NCBI GenBank assembly: GCA_030431675.1
Contig: JAUIIV010000010.1
Span: 1-39,663, forward strand
Length of the DNA stretch: 39,663 bases
Direction: 5' to 3'
Source of the DNA: Gammaproteobacteria bacterium
Lineage (GTDB): Bacteria; Pseudomonadota; Gammaproteobacteria; UBA6186; Azoamicaceae
Shown: positions 27,897 to 35,559 of the stretch, piece by piece
Position numbering within the stretch: position 1 is the stretch's first letter
Layout: the number at the start of each line of letters is the position of its first letter
The notes under the pieces: generated by a model
What the model was told of the DNA's origin: nothing
The model's database searches: none
The model's input: the letters and a program-made list of their open reading frames with translations, nothing else
Translations under genes and position numbers: made by a program

Positions 27897-28562
27897 TTGA
27901 TCAACGTATTGATTGTTGATGATCATGATATCGTTTGCGCTGGCGTTGGCAGATTATTGTCGGATGTTAAGGGTATTAATGTAATTGGTGAGGCGCGCAG
28001 CGGGGAAGATGCAGTGCGGTTTGCTAAAGAGAAAAAGCCTCATGTGGTATTGATGGATGTAAAGATGCCGGGGATTGGTGGTCTTGAAGCAACACGTAAA
28101 ATGTTACGTAACGATCCAGATATTAAGGTTATAGCGCTTACTGTATATGGTGAGGAGCCATTTCCATCGAAGTTTTTACAAGCTGGTGCAGTTGGTTATT
28201 TAACCAAAGGTTCAAGTATTGATGAAATGGTTATTGCTATACGTGCGGTATATAGTGGTAAGCGATATATAGGTCCAGAGATTGCTCAGCAGATGGCTTT
28301 AAACAAAGTTACCGAAACTGATAAGTCACCACTAGATGTATTGTCTGAGCGAGAACTGCAAGTAATGATGATGATTACCGCAGGTCAAAAGGTGCAGGAA
28401 ATATCAGATAAGCTCTGTTTGAGCCCCAAAACTGTAAATAGTTATCGTTACCGCCTGTTTGAGAAGCTTGATGTCGCAAGTGATGTTGAATTAACCCACT
28501 TGGCTATTCGGCACGGGATCCTTGACACAGAAAAACTAGAAACTGAGTCGGAGATCTCCTGA
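27897..28562 (+). CDS. uvrY: Two-component response regulator UvrY/GacA
   Basis: A NarL/FixJ-type regulator, which in gammaproteobacteria acts with BarA/GacS to drive Csr small RNAs. The start is TTG 27897 (MINVLIVDDHD), chosen because GGAGG lies five bases upstream and the product then aligns with UvrY; an ATG at 27849 would add 16 foreign residues. The receiver domain has acidic residues at 9-11, the phospho-acceptor Asp54 in VLMDVKMPG, and Lys in GYLTKGSS. The LuxR-type helix-turn-helix is at the C-terminus (LSERELQVMMMITAGQKVQE, KTVNSYRYRLFEKL). Its end overlaps the proposed uvrC start by four bases. The cognate kinase is not in the window. Confidence 0.95.
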   Translation: MINVLIVDDHDIVCAGVGRLLSDVKGINVIGEARSGEDAVRFAKEKKPHVVLMDVKMPGIGGLEATRKMLRNDPDIKVIALTVYGEEPFPSKFLQAGAVGYLTKGSSIDEMVIAIRAVYSGKRYIGPEIAQQMALNKVTETDKSPLDVLSERELQVMMMITAGQKVQEISDKLCLSPKTVNSYRYRLFEKLDVASDVELTHLAIRHGILDTEKLETESEIS

Positions 28563-30385
28563 AAGATTTTAGCTCCTTCCTCGCTAATTTATCTACTAAA
28601 CCAGGTGTGTACACCATGCTGGACAAAACCGGCAAGGTTATATACGTAGGCAAAGCAAAAAACTTAAAAAATCGTGTTAGCAGTTATTTTCGTGGGGTAA
28701 CAGATCCTAAAACTGCACGCATGGTATCTCTCATTGATGATATACAGATTACAATTACGCGTAGTGAAGTAGAAGCGCTGTTGCTTGAGTTTCAGTTAAT
28801 TAGAGAATTAAAGCCACGTTACAATATTTTATTTAGGGATGATAAATCTTACCCATACATACATGTCACAAGCGCTGATGATTATCCACGTTTAACCTAT
28901 TATCGTGGCGATGCTAAAGGCAAGGGTGACTTTTATGGACCATATCCCAATGGAAGGGCAGTACGTGAGAGTATTGATCTACTGCAGAAGACTTTTCAGC
29001 TGCGACAGTGTGAGGACAGTTACTTTAAAAGCCGCACCAGGCCCTGTTTGCAGTATCAGATTAAGCGTTGTACTGCTCCATGTGTAGGTTATATTGACCA
29101 AAAACACTATGCTCAGGACGTGCGTAGTGTACAGCTTTTTTTGCAAGGCAAAACAGATCAGGTTATAGAAAAATTATTACAAAAGATGGAAGCGTCATCT
29201 AATAATCAAGATTATGAAGACGCCGCACGCTTAAGAGATCAAATCATTGCTATGCGTGAGGTACAAAAGCATCAAATAATCACCCCTGGAGCTGAGCAAA
29301 GTGTAGATGTGTTGGGGGTGTATGTAATTGGTAGAAATGCCTGTGTGCATTTGATTAATATTCGTGAAGGAAGGATGTTGGGATCGCGTCAGTTTTTTCC
29401 GCTTACCGACTTAAATCTATTAAATGATCAGGCATCTGTGTTAGAAAGCTTTTTGTTGCAACATTATCTTAACTTGCCTAGTGGTAACCTTCTCCCCAAA
29501 GAGATTTTAGTATCAATAAAGTTACCGAATGTGGCTATGCTAGAACAAGCATTGCGTGAACGGGCGAGTAAAAAAATAAAAGTTACTGCGGCAGTGCGTA
29601 ATGATCGCGCTTTATGGTTAAAGATGGCACAAACTAGTGCTGCTGAAGCGCTACGCAGCAGATTGGATACAGATGCGGAACTACAAAATCAGTTTTATGA
29701 ACTTGCACAATCCTTAGGTGCTAGGGAAAGCTTTAAGCGTATCGAGTGCTTTGATGTAAGCCATACCCAAGGGGATTCTACTATTGCTTCATGCGTAGTT
29801 TTTGAACATTCAGGTCCAGTGCGTAAAGACTATAGGCGTTTTAAAATAAAAACCGCTGACGCTGGAGATGATTATGCGGCAATGGAAGAAGCTCTTAAGC
29901 GTCACTTTGTAAAATTACAACAGAAGGGTGGTGACTTCCCTGACTTATTACTTATTGATGGGGGTAAGGGACAATTGTCCCGTGCCCAAAAGGTTAGCCA
30001 GGAACTTGCTTTGGCAGGTGTGACTATTTTAGGTATAGCTAAGGGCCGTAGTCGTAAACCTGGCAAAGAAAAATTATTTTTAGCACCTGAAGCAAAACAA
30101 ATTAACTTAAGCGCTGATAGTCGTGCATTATTATTGTTGCAACGAGTGCGTGATGAGGCACATCGTTTTGCAATTACTGGGCATCGTAAGCAGCGCAGTA
30201 AGCGGGCGTTGCATTCTGTGTTGGAAGATATCCCAGGTATAGGTAAACTGAGGCGTAGAGAGTTATTACGGCATTTTGGTGGCCTGCAAGAGGTACAATG
30301 TGCTAGTGTAGAAGAATTGGCTGCTGTCTCTGGCATAAGCGAGGTGATGGCGGCAAAAATCTATGAGGCGCTGCATGGGAAGTAG
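28559..30385 (+). CDS. uvrC: Excinuclease ABC subunit C, probable CTG start
   Basis: The dual nuclease of UvrABC repair. From CTG 28559 the protein has 608 residues (E. coli 610). The N-terminal GIY-YIG domain reads KPGVYTMLDKTGKVIYVGKA; the UVR domain is near 195-235 (QDYEDAARLRDQI). The C-terminal RNase-H-like nuclease has CFDVSHTQGDS, and tandem helix-hairpin-helix motifs close the protein (IPGIGKLRRRELLRHFGG, VSGISEVMAAKIYEAL). No ATG, GTG or TTG occurs between an in-frame TGA at 28544 and GTG 28607, which would delete the Gly of the GIY motif. CTG 28559 is preceded by GGAG with five-base spacing and overlaps the uvrY stop. Confidence 0.94.
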   Translation: MKDFSSFLANLSTKPGVYTMLDKTGKVIYVGKAKNLKNRVSSYFRGVTDPKTARMVSLIDDIQITITRSEVEALLLEFQLIRELKPRYNILFRDDKSYPYIHVTSADDYPRLTYYRGDAKGKGDFYGPYPNGRAVRESIDLLQKTFQLRQCEDSYFKSRTRPCLQYQIKRCTAPCVGYIDQKHYAQDVRSVQLFLQGKTDQVIEKLLQKMEASSNNQDYEDAARLRDQIIAMREVQKHQIITPGAEQSVDVLGVYVIGRNACVHLINIREGRMLGSRQFFPLTDLNLLNDQASVLESFLLQHYLNLPSGNLLPKEILVSIKLPNVAMLEQALRERASKKIKVTAAVRNDRALWLKMAQTSAAEALRSRLDTDAELQNQFYELAQSLGARESFKRIECFDVSHTQGDSTIASCVVFEHSGPVRKDYRRFKIKTADAGDDYAAMEEALKRHFVKLQQKGGDFPDLLLIDGGKGQLSRAQKVSQELALAGVTILGIAKGRSRKPGKEKLFLAPEAKQINLSADSRALLLLQRVRDEAHRFAITGHRKQRSKRALHSVLEDIPGIGKLRRRELLRHFGGLQEVQCASVEELAAVSGISEVMAAKIYEALHGK

Positions 30386-30947
30386 GTTAAATATACCTAA
30401 TTTATTAACATATTTGCGGATTTTATTAATCCCAATATTTATTTTGTTTTATTACTTGCCAAATACCTGGAGTTACTGGGTTACTACCGGCATTTTTGTA
30501 TTTGCGTGTTTGACAGATTGGCTTGATGGATATCTAGCTAGAAAGCTTAAACAGGAGTCGCGCTTTGGTGCATTTTTAGACCCAGTCGCTGATAAGCTAA
30601 TAGTAGTAGTAGCATTGGTATTGCTAGTGCAGAGCTATGGCACTGCTATTTTATCAATTCCTGCTTTAATAATTATTAGTCGTGAAATTGTTATTTCTGC
30701 ACTACGTGAGGTTATGGCTGAGTGTGGTAAGAGCGCAGAGGTGGCGGTAGTTTATTTGGGTAAAGTTAAAACTTTTATTCAGATGGCGGCTATAGCCGTT
30801 CTGTTGTCACAACCACATACTATCGATTGGAATAACTACATAATTACAGTAGGATTTATTTTGTTATATAGCTCTATGATGTTAACATTATGGTCCATGT
30901 TAGTTTATTTACAGGCCTCATGGCGCGTATTATTAGCACAAGAATAA
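30375..30947 (+). CDS. pgsA: CDP-diacylglycerol-glycerol-3-phosphate phosphatidyltransferase
   Basis: An inner-membrane enzyme of phosphatidylglycerol synthesis, 190 residues. The CDP-alcohol phosphotransferase signature D-G-x2-A-R-x8-G-x3-D-x3-D is complete in DWLDGYLARKLKQESRFGAF followed by LDPVADK. Several membrane helices surround it. ATG 30375 (MGSRLNIPNLLTYLRI) is preferred because GAGG lies six bases before it; ATG 30363 is also open. It overlaps the end of uvrC by 11 bases, so the pair is translationally coupled as in E. coli. Confidence 0.96.
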   Translation: MGSRLNIPNLLTYLRILLIPIFILFYYLPNTWSYWVTTGIFVFACLTDWLDGYLARKLKQESRFGAFLDPVADKLIVVVALVLLVQSYGTAILSIPALIIISREIVISALREVMAECGKSAEVAVVYLGKVKTFIQMAAIAVLLSQPHTIDWNNYIITVGFILLYSSMMLTLWSMLVYLQASWRVLLAQE

Positions 30948-30966
30948 TTTTGTTGCGTTCTAGCAC

Positions 30967-30994
30967 TTGACTAGATAATGAGAATCTGTAGAAT
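30967..30994 (+). promoter_or_regulatory. Promoter of the tRNA-Gly gene
   Basis: TTGACT (30967-30972), a 16-base spacer and TAGAAT (30989-30994) end ten bases before the tRNA, the usual spacing for stable RNA genes. Transcription would begin within a few bases of the mature 5' end. Confidence 0.6.
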
Positions 30995-31004
30995 TCATGG
31001 GTAC

Positions 31005-31079
31005 GCGGGAATAGCTCAGTGGTAGAGCACAACCTTGCCAAGGTTGGGGTCGCGAGTTCGAGCCTCGTTTCCCGCTCCA
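31005..31079 (+). tRNA. tRNA-Gly(GCC)
   Basis: 75 bases. Acceptor GCGGGAA/TTCCCGC, discriminator T, encoded CCA. The anticodon loop TTGCCAA gives GCC. The D-loop GGTAGAGC and T-loop TTCGAGC are normal. It occupies the place of E. coli glyW downstream of pgsA. Confidence 0.97.
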
Positions 31080-31093
31080 ACTATAAATAGAGG

Positions 31094-31112
31094 CCTCTGT
31101 GTAGAGGTTTTT
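31094..31112 (+). terminator. Short terminator-like hairpin between tRNA-Gly and tRNA-Cys
   Basis: CCTCT (31094-31098), loop GTGT, AGAGG (31103-31107), then TTTTT. It would end or attenuate the tRNA-Gly transcript within the cluster. The stem is only five pairs, so read-through is likely. Confidence 0.5.
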
Positions 31113-31137
31113 CTATTTTAGGACGGCTAAAATTATT

Positions 31138-31211
31138 GGCTGGGTGGCAGAGTGGTCATGCACCGGATTGCAAATCCGTGTACGTCGGTTCGATTCCGGC
31201 CTCAGCCTCCA
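31138..31211 (+). tRNA. tRNA-Cys(GCA)
   Basis: 74 bases. Acceptor GGCTGGG/CTCAGCC with one G-T pair, discriminator T, encoded CCA. The anticodon loop TTGCAAA gives GCA. It corresponds to E. coli cysT. Confidence 0.97.
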
Positions 31212-31218
31212 TATACAA

Positions 31219-31305
31219 GCCCGGGTGGCGAAATTGGTAGACGCAAGGGACTTAAAATCCCTCGGTGGCAACACTGTGCCGGTTCGAGTCCGGCCCCGGG
31301 CACCA
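31219..31305 (+). tRNA. tRNA-Leu(TAA)
   Basis: 87 bases, class II with a long variable arm (CTCGGTGGCAACACTGTG). Acceptor GCCCGGG/CCCGGGC, discriminator A, encoded CCA. The anticodon loop CTTAAAA gives TAA. It lies seven bases after tRNA-Cys and corresponds to E. coli leuZ, completing the glyW-cysT-leuZ order. Confidence 0.97.
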
Positions 31306-31336
31306 AAATAATTTAATTTCAAATAATAATATTTAT

Positions 31337-31350
31337 CTAATAGCTATTAG
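31337..31350. promoter_or_regulatory. 14-bp palindrome overlapping a ribosome site
   Basis: CTAATAGCTATTAG is a perfect palindrome ending ten bases before the ATG of the 838-residue protein. Its right end merges with TAGGA, the likely ribosome site. A dimeric repressor bound here would lie across the leader. Chance is possible in AT-rich DNA. Confidence 0.3.
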
Positions 31351-31359
31351 GACTAATTC

Positions 31360-33876
31360 ATGGCTGGAAGCCGAAAACTAACAATGCCTGCCTCACAAAG
31401 TAGACATGATATTGCTGCTCAGAAAACTTACGAAGAAATCTTGTTTAGACTCATTGCTTCTGAGAGCCCAACAAAAGCTCGTGAAACAGAACATAGCCCT
31501 GAGGAGCTGATTGATGAAAGCAAAGCTTTTGCAAAATATTTAGCTCAAGTAGCAGAAAAGTTATGGGGGCAAAATTATTACTTAATGCAGCTTGTGTATT
31601 ATTCTGAAAAAGCAAACCAAAAGCACCGCGATTTTTATATGAATTTTTTTTGCCAAAATCCACTTGTGAACAGCATGCATATAGAGGCGTATTCGAGATA
31701 TGAACAGCAAAGGGGAAAAATAAGAAAACAAATTCCGAAGGGTTCAAAGTTTAAAGAGTTAAATATGAGTGCGAAAAAACTTGCTATGCATGCAGAGTTG
31801 CGGCTTTTAATAATGCACTTTGGTAGCCACTTATTAAAGCTCATACCTCTTTTTAGAGTTCAGGCAAAATTTATAGAGCTACAAGCACAGTATGCGCAGG
31901 ATATTGAGAGCCTACATAGAGCCTTGGCAGATACTATATTTTGTTTAAATGCTGCTATCTTAGAGCTAGCAATTATGATTGCTAGCTTGCCTAAAATTGC
32001 AGAAGGTGCAACAGATAGTTTTTTAGATGGATGTAGATATTACTTTGCTGGAGAACCGGTTAAAGGCACTGATGCAGAGAAGACGTTTAAACAAACGTTT
32101 GTTGATGGCATAAAATCGCTTTTTATAAGTTCTAAAAATGGCTCTTTAACCAATATGCAAGCTGCTTTAACAGATCTGAAAATGATCCGAGATAGATTAA
32201 ATTCATTCTCCCCACATTCGGTAAATGTTTATGGGGAATTTGTGAGCAGTGATTTATTAAACCCACGTTTATTTGTACAATCCCCACCGTGTTGGGTTGC
32301 TAATGCAGAACAAATAGGGGTAATAAATGATAGTGCACGGCTTAATTTGCGGTTTAGGCTTTGGAATGAGATGCTTAAAGCTTGGCAAGCTGCTTGTGCG
32401 CTACCAGAATCACTACATTTGCAAGCTTTGATTCAAGCCATGTATAGATATTACATGAAGCTATATGTTATTCCGGTTAGTATGACAGAGCTGTTTAATA
32501 AAATTGCAGGCAATGCAGAATTTACGCTTAATACGTGTGTTCTCCCTACTGAAGCAGAAGTAACATCTGGACAATGGTCGAAAGAGCAAAGTTTATTAAC
32601 CCTGTATGGTTTTGATCAAGAGTTTATTGCTCTTTTCAGAGACATTATGCCAATGCAGGAGGTTGAAGGTTTTACTTTGCCAATGCCTGGCACTATGGAT
32701 GGCCCTCTTGAAGCAATTGATTTTATGCTTAACTCAAAACAAATTATGGGAGAGATCCCAAACCTTAATCGTATGATGCTCCCTACAGTGCGTGGGTATC
32801 TTCAGGGTTTAAAACGTGCATATTTAAATTTACCAGCTAATGAAAAACTATCCCCTCTGCAACAGACTCTAAGAAGATATTATGCTGCTCAATATAAACC
32901 ATATGAAAAATTGTTAAAGACTGGAGTTTATAAGAATAAATTTTCAGAATTACACGATGGTATAAATAAAGCAATTGAAGATGTAATAGCAAAAGTAGAA
33001 AGTTTACCCGATAGTTTGCTTCACAGTGCATATGATGTTTTTGAGTTCTGTAAACTATTAGAAAAGAAAATCAAGGATGATGTAGAAGGATTTATATCGT
33101 GGCTTATTGAGGCAGTAGAAATTCAAGCTATTGCTGAGGAGCAAAAGAGGCAGGCAAATGCTTTGCTGAGGCAGCAAGCTCAATTGGCTGTAGCATCTGC
33201 TCAATCTGCGACTTCTCCTGTTCCCCTGACTTTGCTCCCGCCACAAGAGCGCCTTGCTACAGAAGAGAATGTTACAACTACTGCACTGTTTTTTTCTGCA
33301 TATTCTCATACGGCTAGCAGCTCTGTAAATCAGGCAGCATTGGAAGATGGCGTTAAAAGAGTTCCAGCAAAACCAAAGAGAAGAGATCGCGTTGCAGAAT
33401 TATCCACTCCTGACATAGCGAGTAGAATGGTTTATTTAGTTGACGCTTCTTGGGGAGAATCCTGGAAAGATAGAAATAGGGCTACACAAACACCAAGAGG
33501 CAAAGTTTATACCCTGGCAGAATTACGATCAATAATCAGCGTCAATGTGGCTTTGACCACATTTATGCAAGAAGTATTACAATTTGGGGACAAAATCAAT
33601 ATAAGCGCGGCAGAATTTAATAAAATGTATAAATTAATCTTTGGAGAAGATTCTGTGCGAGAGGCAAAAAAAGGCTCTCCTGGACATTTTATATATTATT
33701 TGCCAGATGGTTGGACTGCTATTGGCCATACGCAGTCTGAAGGTGGTAAGCATCAGGTAGATAGAAAGGGAACCATCAGAATAATTGGTGGTGAATTGAA
33801 GGATGCTTTAGATGCAATTGGATTCACTATAGAAGCGCTAAGAGAGCCGCCAGCAAAACTTGGTCTAGACGTTTAG
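31360..33876 (+). CDS. Large unknown protein with HicA-like C-terminal pattern
   Basis: An 838-residue protein, no signal peptide. No family recognised over most of its length. Residues 20-570 look almost all helical, with charged amphipathic helices and one longer hydrophobic helix near 197-215 (FCLNAAILELAIMIASLPKI). A helical, Ala/Gln-rich linker (about 585-625) and a Ser/Thr-rich stretch (630-660) precede a compact C-terminal domain (about 690-835). Its end (KKGSPGHFIYYLPDGWTAIG, then GTIRIIGGELKDALDAIGF) follows the order of HicA toxin motifs: Lys-Gly-Ser-x-x-His, strand, His, then GT.R.I...L..A. This is a pattern resemblance only. The ATG has TAGGA as ribosome site. It lies directly after the tRNA cluster and before a dead hipBA module. 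Confidence 0.7.
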   Translation: MAGSRKLTMPASQSRHDIAAQKTYEEILFRLIASESPTKARETEHSPEELIDESKAFAKYLAQVAEKLWGQNYYLMQLVYYSEKANQKHRDFYMNFFCQNPLVNSMHIEAYSRYEQQRGKIRKQIPKGSKFKELNMSAKKLAMHAELRLLIMHFGSHLLKLIPLFRVQAKFIELQAQYAQDIESLHRALADTIFCLNAAILELAIMIASLPKIAEGATDSFLDGCRYYFAGEPVKGTDAEKTFKQTFVDGIKSLFISSKNGSLTNMQAALTDLKMIRDRLNSFSPHSVNVYGEFVSSDLLNPRLFVQSPPCWVANAEQIGVINDSARLNLRFRLWNEMLKAWQAACALPESLHLQALIQAMYRYYMKLYVIPVSMTELFNKIAGNAEFTLNTCVLPTEAEVTSGQWSKEQSLLTLYGFDQEFIALFRDIMPMQEVEGFTLPMPGTMDGPLEAIDFMLNSKQIMGEIPNLNRMMLPTVRGYLQGLKRAYLNLPANEKLSPLQQTLRRYYAAQYKPYEKLLKTGVYKNKFSELHDGINKAIEDVIAKVESLPDSLLHSAYDVFEFCKLLEKKIKDDVEGFISWLIEAVEIQAIAEEQKRQANALLRQQAQLAVASAQSATSPVPLTLLPPQERLATEENVTTTALFFSAYSHTASSSVNQAALEDGVKRVPAKPKRRDRVAELSTPDIASRMVYLVDASWGESWKDRNRATQTPRGKVYTLAELRSIISVNVALTTFMQEVLQFGDKINISAAEFNKMYKLIFGEDSVREAKKGSPGHFIYYLPDGWTAIGHTQSEGGKHQVDRKGTIRIIGGELKDALDAIGFTIEALREPPAKLGLDV

Positions 33877-34049
33877 TTGTAGTGAAGTGGTGTTTTCAAG
33901 GTGTAATTCTAGAGCATGAGCATGTAGAAACCCTCAATTTCAAGATTGTTGAGATAATAGGATTTATTAGCGATAATATTGATTTCAAACTAGGCTCCGG
34001 ATGTATATAGGGACAAAATAATCATGTCTCCAAAACCACCTTAGATATA

Positions 34050-34113
34050 TTCCCGTACGGTAATTCCGCCCTTGCTAAACTGCGTAACTAGCGCTTTAAT
34101 TACCGTACGGGAA
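34050..34113. promoter_or_regulatory. Perfect 16-bp inverted repeat, probable hipBA operator
   Basis: TTCCCGTACGGTAATT (34050-34065) and AATTACCGTACGGGAA (34098-34113) form a perfect inverted repeat with a 32-base centre. Each arm itself contains the 8-bp palindrome CCGTACGG, so this is a pair of operator sites. The right arm ends eight bases before the original hipB start ATG 34121 and partly overlaps its ribosome site GGAAG. This fits autoregulation by a HipB-type repressor. Confidence 0.7.
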
Positions 34114-34120
34114 GATTATT

Positions 34121-34345
34121 ATGCAGTTTTCGTCTATATAATTGGGTTGTCTAATTAGGACAACCAGAAAAGCACAAGGTGTCACCCAAAAGCAATTGGC
34201 ATTGATTTCTGGGACAGGACTTCGTTTTAGTAGAGATTTAGAGAATGGTAAGCCCAGCTGTGAGCTAGAAAAGTCATTAAAAGTAATACATTCGCTTGGT
34301 ATCAAGTTGCAATTACAATTGCCGGAGACAGGTGAGAATGAGTAA
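34121..34345 (+). pseudogene. hipB: HipB-type antitoxin/repressor with nonsense codon 7
   Basis: An XRE-family helix-turn-helix protein of the HipB/Y4mF type. From ATG 34121 the frame reads MQFSSI, then TAA (34139-34141), then LGCLIRTTRKAQGVTQKQLA in the same frame to the natural stop at 34343-34345. Relatives have LG.LIRARRKALGLTQ..LA here, so the stop replaced one residue, most simply CAA to TAA. The rest (GLRFSRDLENGKPSCELEKS) is intact, and TTG 34142 directly after the stop might allow weak reinitiation. The product would be 74 residues if read through. A perfect operator-like repeat lies just upstream and the remains of hipA follow. Confidence 0.75.
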
Positions 34346-34560
34346 ATCACTATATGTTTTTTGAATAATTTGTGTAGTGGTATATATCAACAAGATAGTT
34401 CTGGACGTAAATCCTTTCGCTATTCGGATGAATATTTAAATGCTCTAGAGCTATCCCTCTATCCTATTCTTTACCGTTAACGGCAGGCTCATTTGGTGAT
34501 AAAGTGTCATAGTTTTTTTGGTGGCTTATTCTTACCCGTGCAAAAAATACTAGTTCGGTT
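34338..34560 (+). pseudogene. hipA: HipA-type toxin kinase, N-terminal remnant
   Basis: The old start ATG 34338 overlaps the hipB end, as in hipBA operons. Reading MSKSLYV, a one-base loss in a T run (T6 where T7 is needed) then leads to FLNNLCSGIYQQDSSGRKSF and RYSDEYLNALELSLYPI, the HipA N-subdomain pattern (V.LN....G....D.SGR.SF.Y...YL....LSLS.P). A stop follows, then in another frame PLTAGSFGDKVS, then TAG and FFWWL. The catalytic kinase core is entirely absent; the next gene begins at 34602 on the other strand. The toxin is dead. Confidence 0.7.
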
Positions 34561-34601
34561 TATAAAAGTTTCATATCTAGATCTAGCAATGTATAGCAAT
34601 A

Positions 34602-35444
34602 TCAGTCAGTCTGGCTAATGATCTCATCAAAAGAAAGATTGCTATCGGGAATAATTGCGGCGGCAGTTCGACAAGTGACGAATACTTCTATATCATCAAT
34701 AACAAAACTTTTGCTAAAAATACCCTCTATTATTTGCGTGTATTTCTCAATATCAGTTTCTTGTTTAATCATTGGGATTAGTAAGGCAAACTTGTCACCG
34801 CTTATTCTAGCAAAAACTTCTGTTTTGAGATCTAGTTTTTTAGCACGCTGGGCTATTTCATGTAGCAGGTTGTCACCAAATACAAATCCATATTGATCGT
34901 TTATTATCTGAAACTCGTTAATATTTATTACTATAACCGCAAATCTTTTTTGTTGTCCTTTTATACTCTCTTTAATAATTTTATTAAAATTAGCTGTAAA
35001 GTCTGCTTTGTTTGGCAGCTCTGTTAAAAAGTCAATTGTATGTAGATTAAGCTGATGCTTCTTATCCATTTCTAACATACTTATGTCCGAAAAAATCCCT
35101 AGGTAATAGGTGTGAGAATCAGTTTTTGTGATGATCTTAGATATTGTTAGATATATAGGATATACAATACTAGCTTTGTTTCTGTTCCATACTACTCCAG
35201 TCCAAGCACCAGTATTATTTATTTCTAACCACATGTCTTTGTAGAAATCTGCGCTTTGGTAGCCTGAGCGCATCATGCCAGGATTATTGCCAATAATCTC
35301 ATCAAAACTATAGCCAGTAATTTCAACATATGCGTTGTTAACATAGACAATATTAGAGCTTTGATCAGTCAAAATAATCCCATTACGTAGCGGGTCAAAA
35401 ATTGCATGCAACGTCTCTATGTCATTTACTGGAAATTCATTCAT
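34602..35444 (-). CDS. PAS-GGDEF protein with degenerate GGDEF motif
   Basis: A 280-residue sensor-type protein. The PAS domain at about 8-125 has the usual features (GIILTDQSSNIVYVNNAYVE, ITGYSFDEIIGNNPGMM, AWTGVVWNRNK). The GGDEF-like domain from about 138 shows DFLTELPNKADF, FAVIVININEFQIINDQYG and FGDNLLHEIA. The active-site signature reads SGDKF instead of GGDEF, so diguanylate cyclase activity is doubtful; it may be a c-di-GMP or GTP binding sensor. The domain ends early at EIISQTD, where AD.ALY.AK is expected. Just past the stop is a CAGTCAGT duplication (about 34604-34611), which may have caused the truncation. There is no membrane segment and only a weak ribosome site. Confidence 0.8.
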   Translation of the reverse strand: MNEFPVNDIETLHAIFDPLRNGIILTDQSSNIVYVNNAYVEITGYSFDEIIGNNPGMMRSGYQSADFYKDMWLEINNTGAWTGVVWNRNKASIVYPIYLTISKIITKTDSHTYYLGIFSDISMLEMDKKHQLNLHTIDFLTELPNKADFTANFNKIIKESIKGQQKRFAVIVININEFQIINDQYGFVFGDNLLHEIAQRAKKLDLKTEVFARISGDKFALLIPMIKQETDIEKYTQIIEGIFSKSFVIDDIEVFVTCRTAAAIIPDSNLSFDEIISQTD

Positions 35445-35559
35445 GTAAATACTCTTAGACTATTATAACTCTCTAATAAGAATAGATACTTTTAAGGGGT
35501 TAAGTGTATATTTCTTATAGAACAACCTATCTATATAGTGAATAGCTATACTGTATATT

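Noticed and set aside
34096..34350. Minus-strand frame across the hipB region
   Set aside because: hipB in the plus direction has a clear helix-turn-helix pattern and an operator; the antisense frame has no such support.
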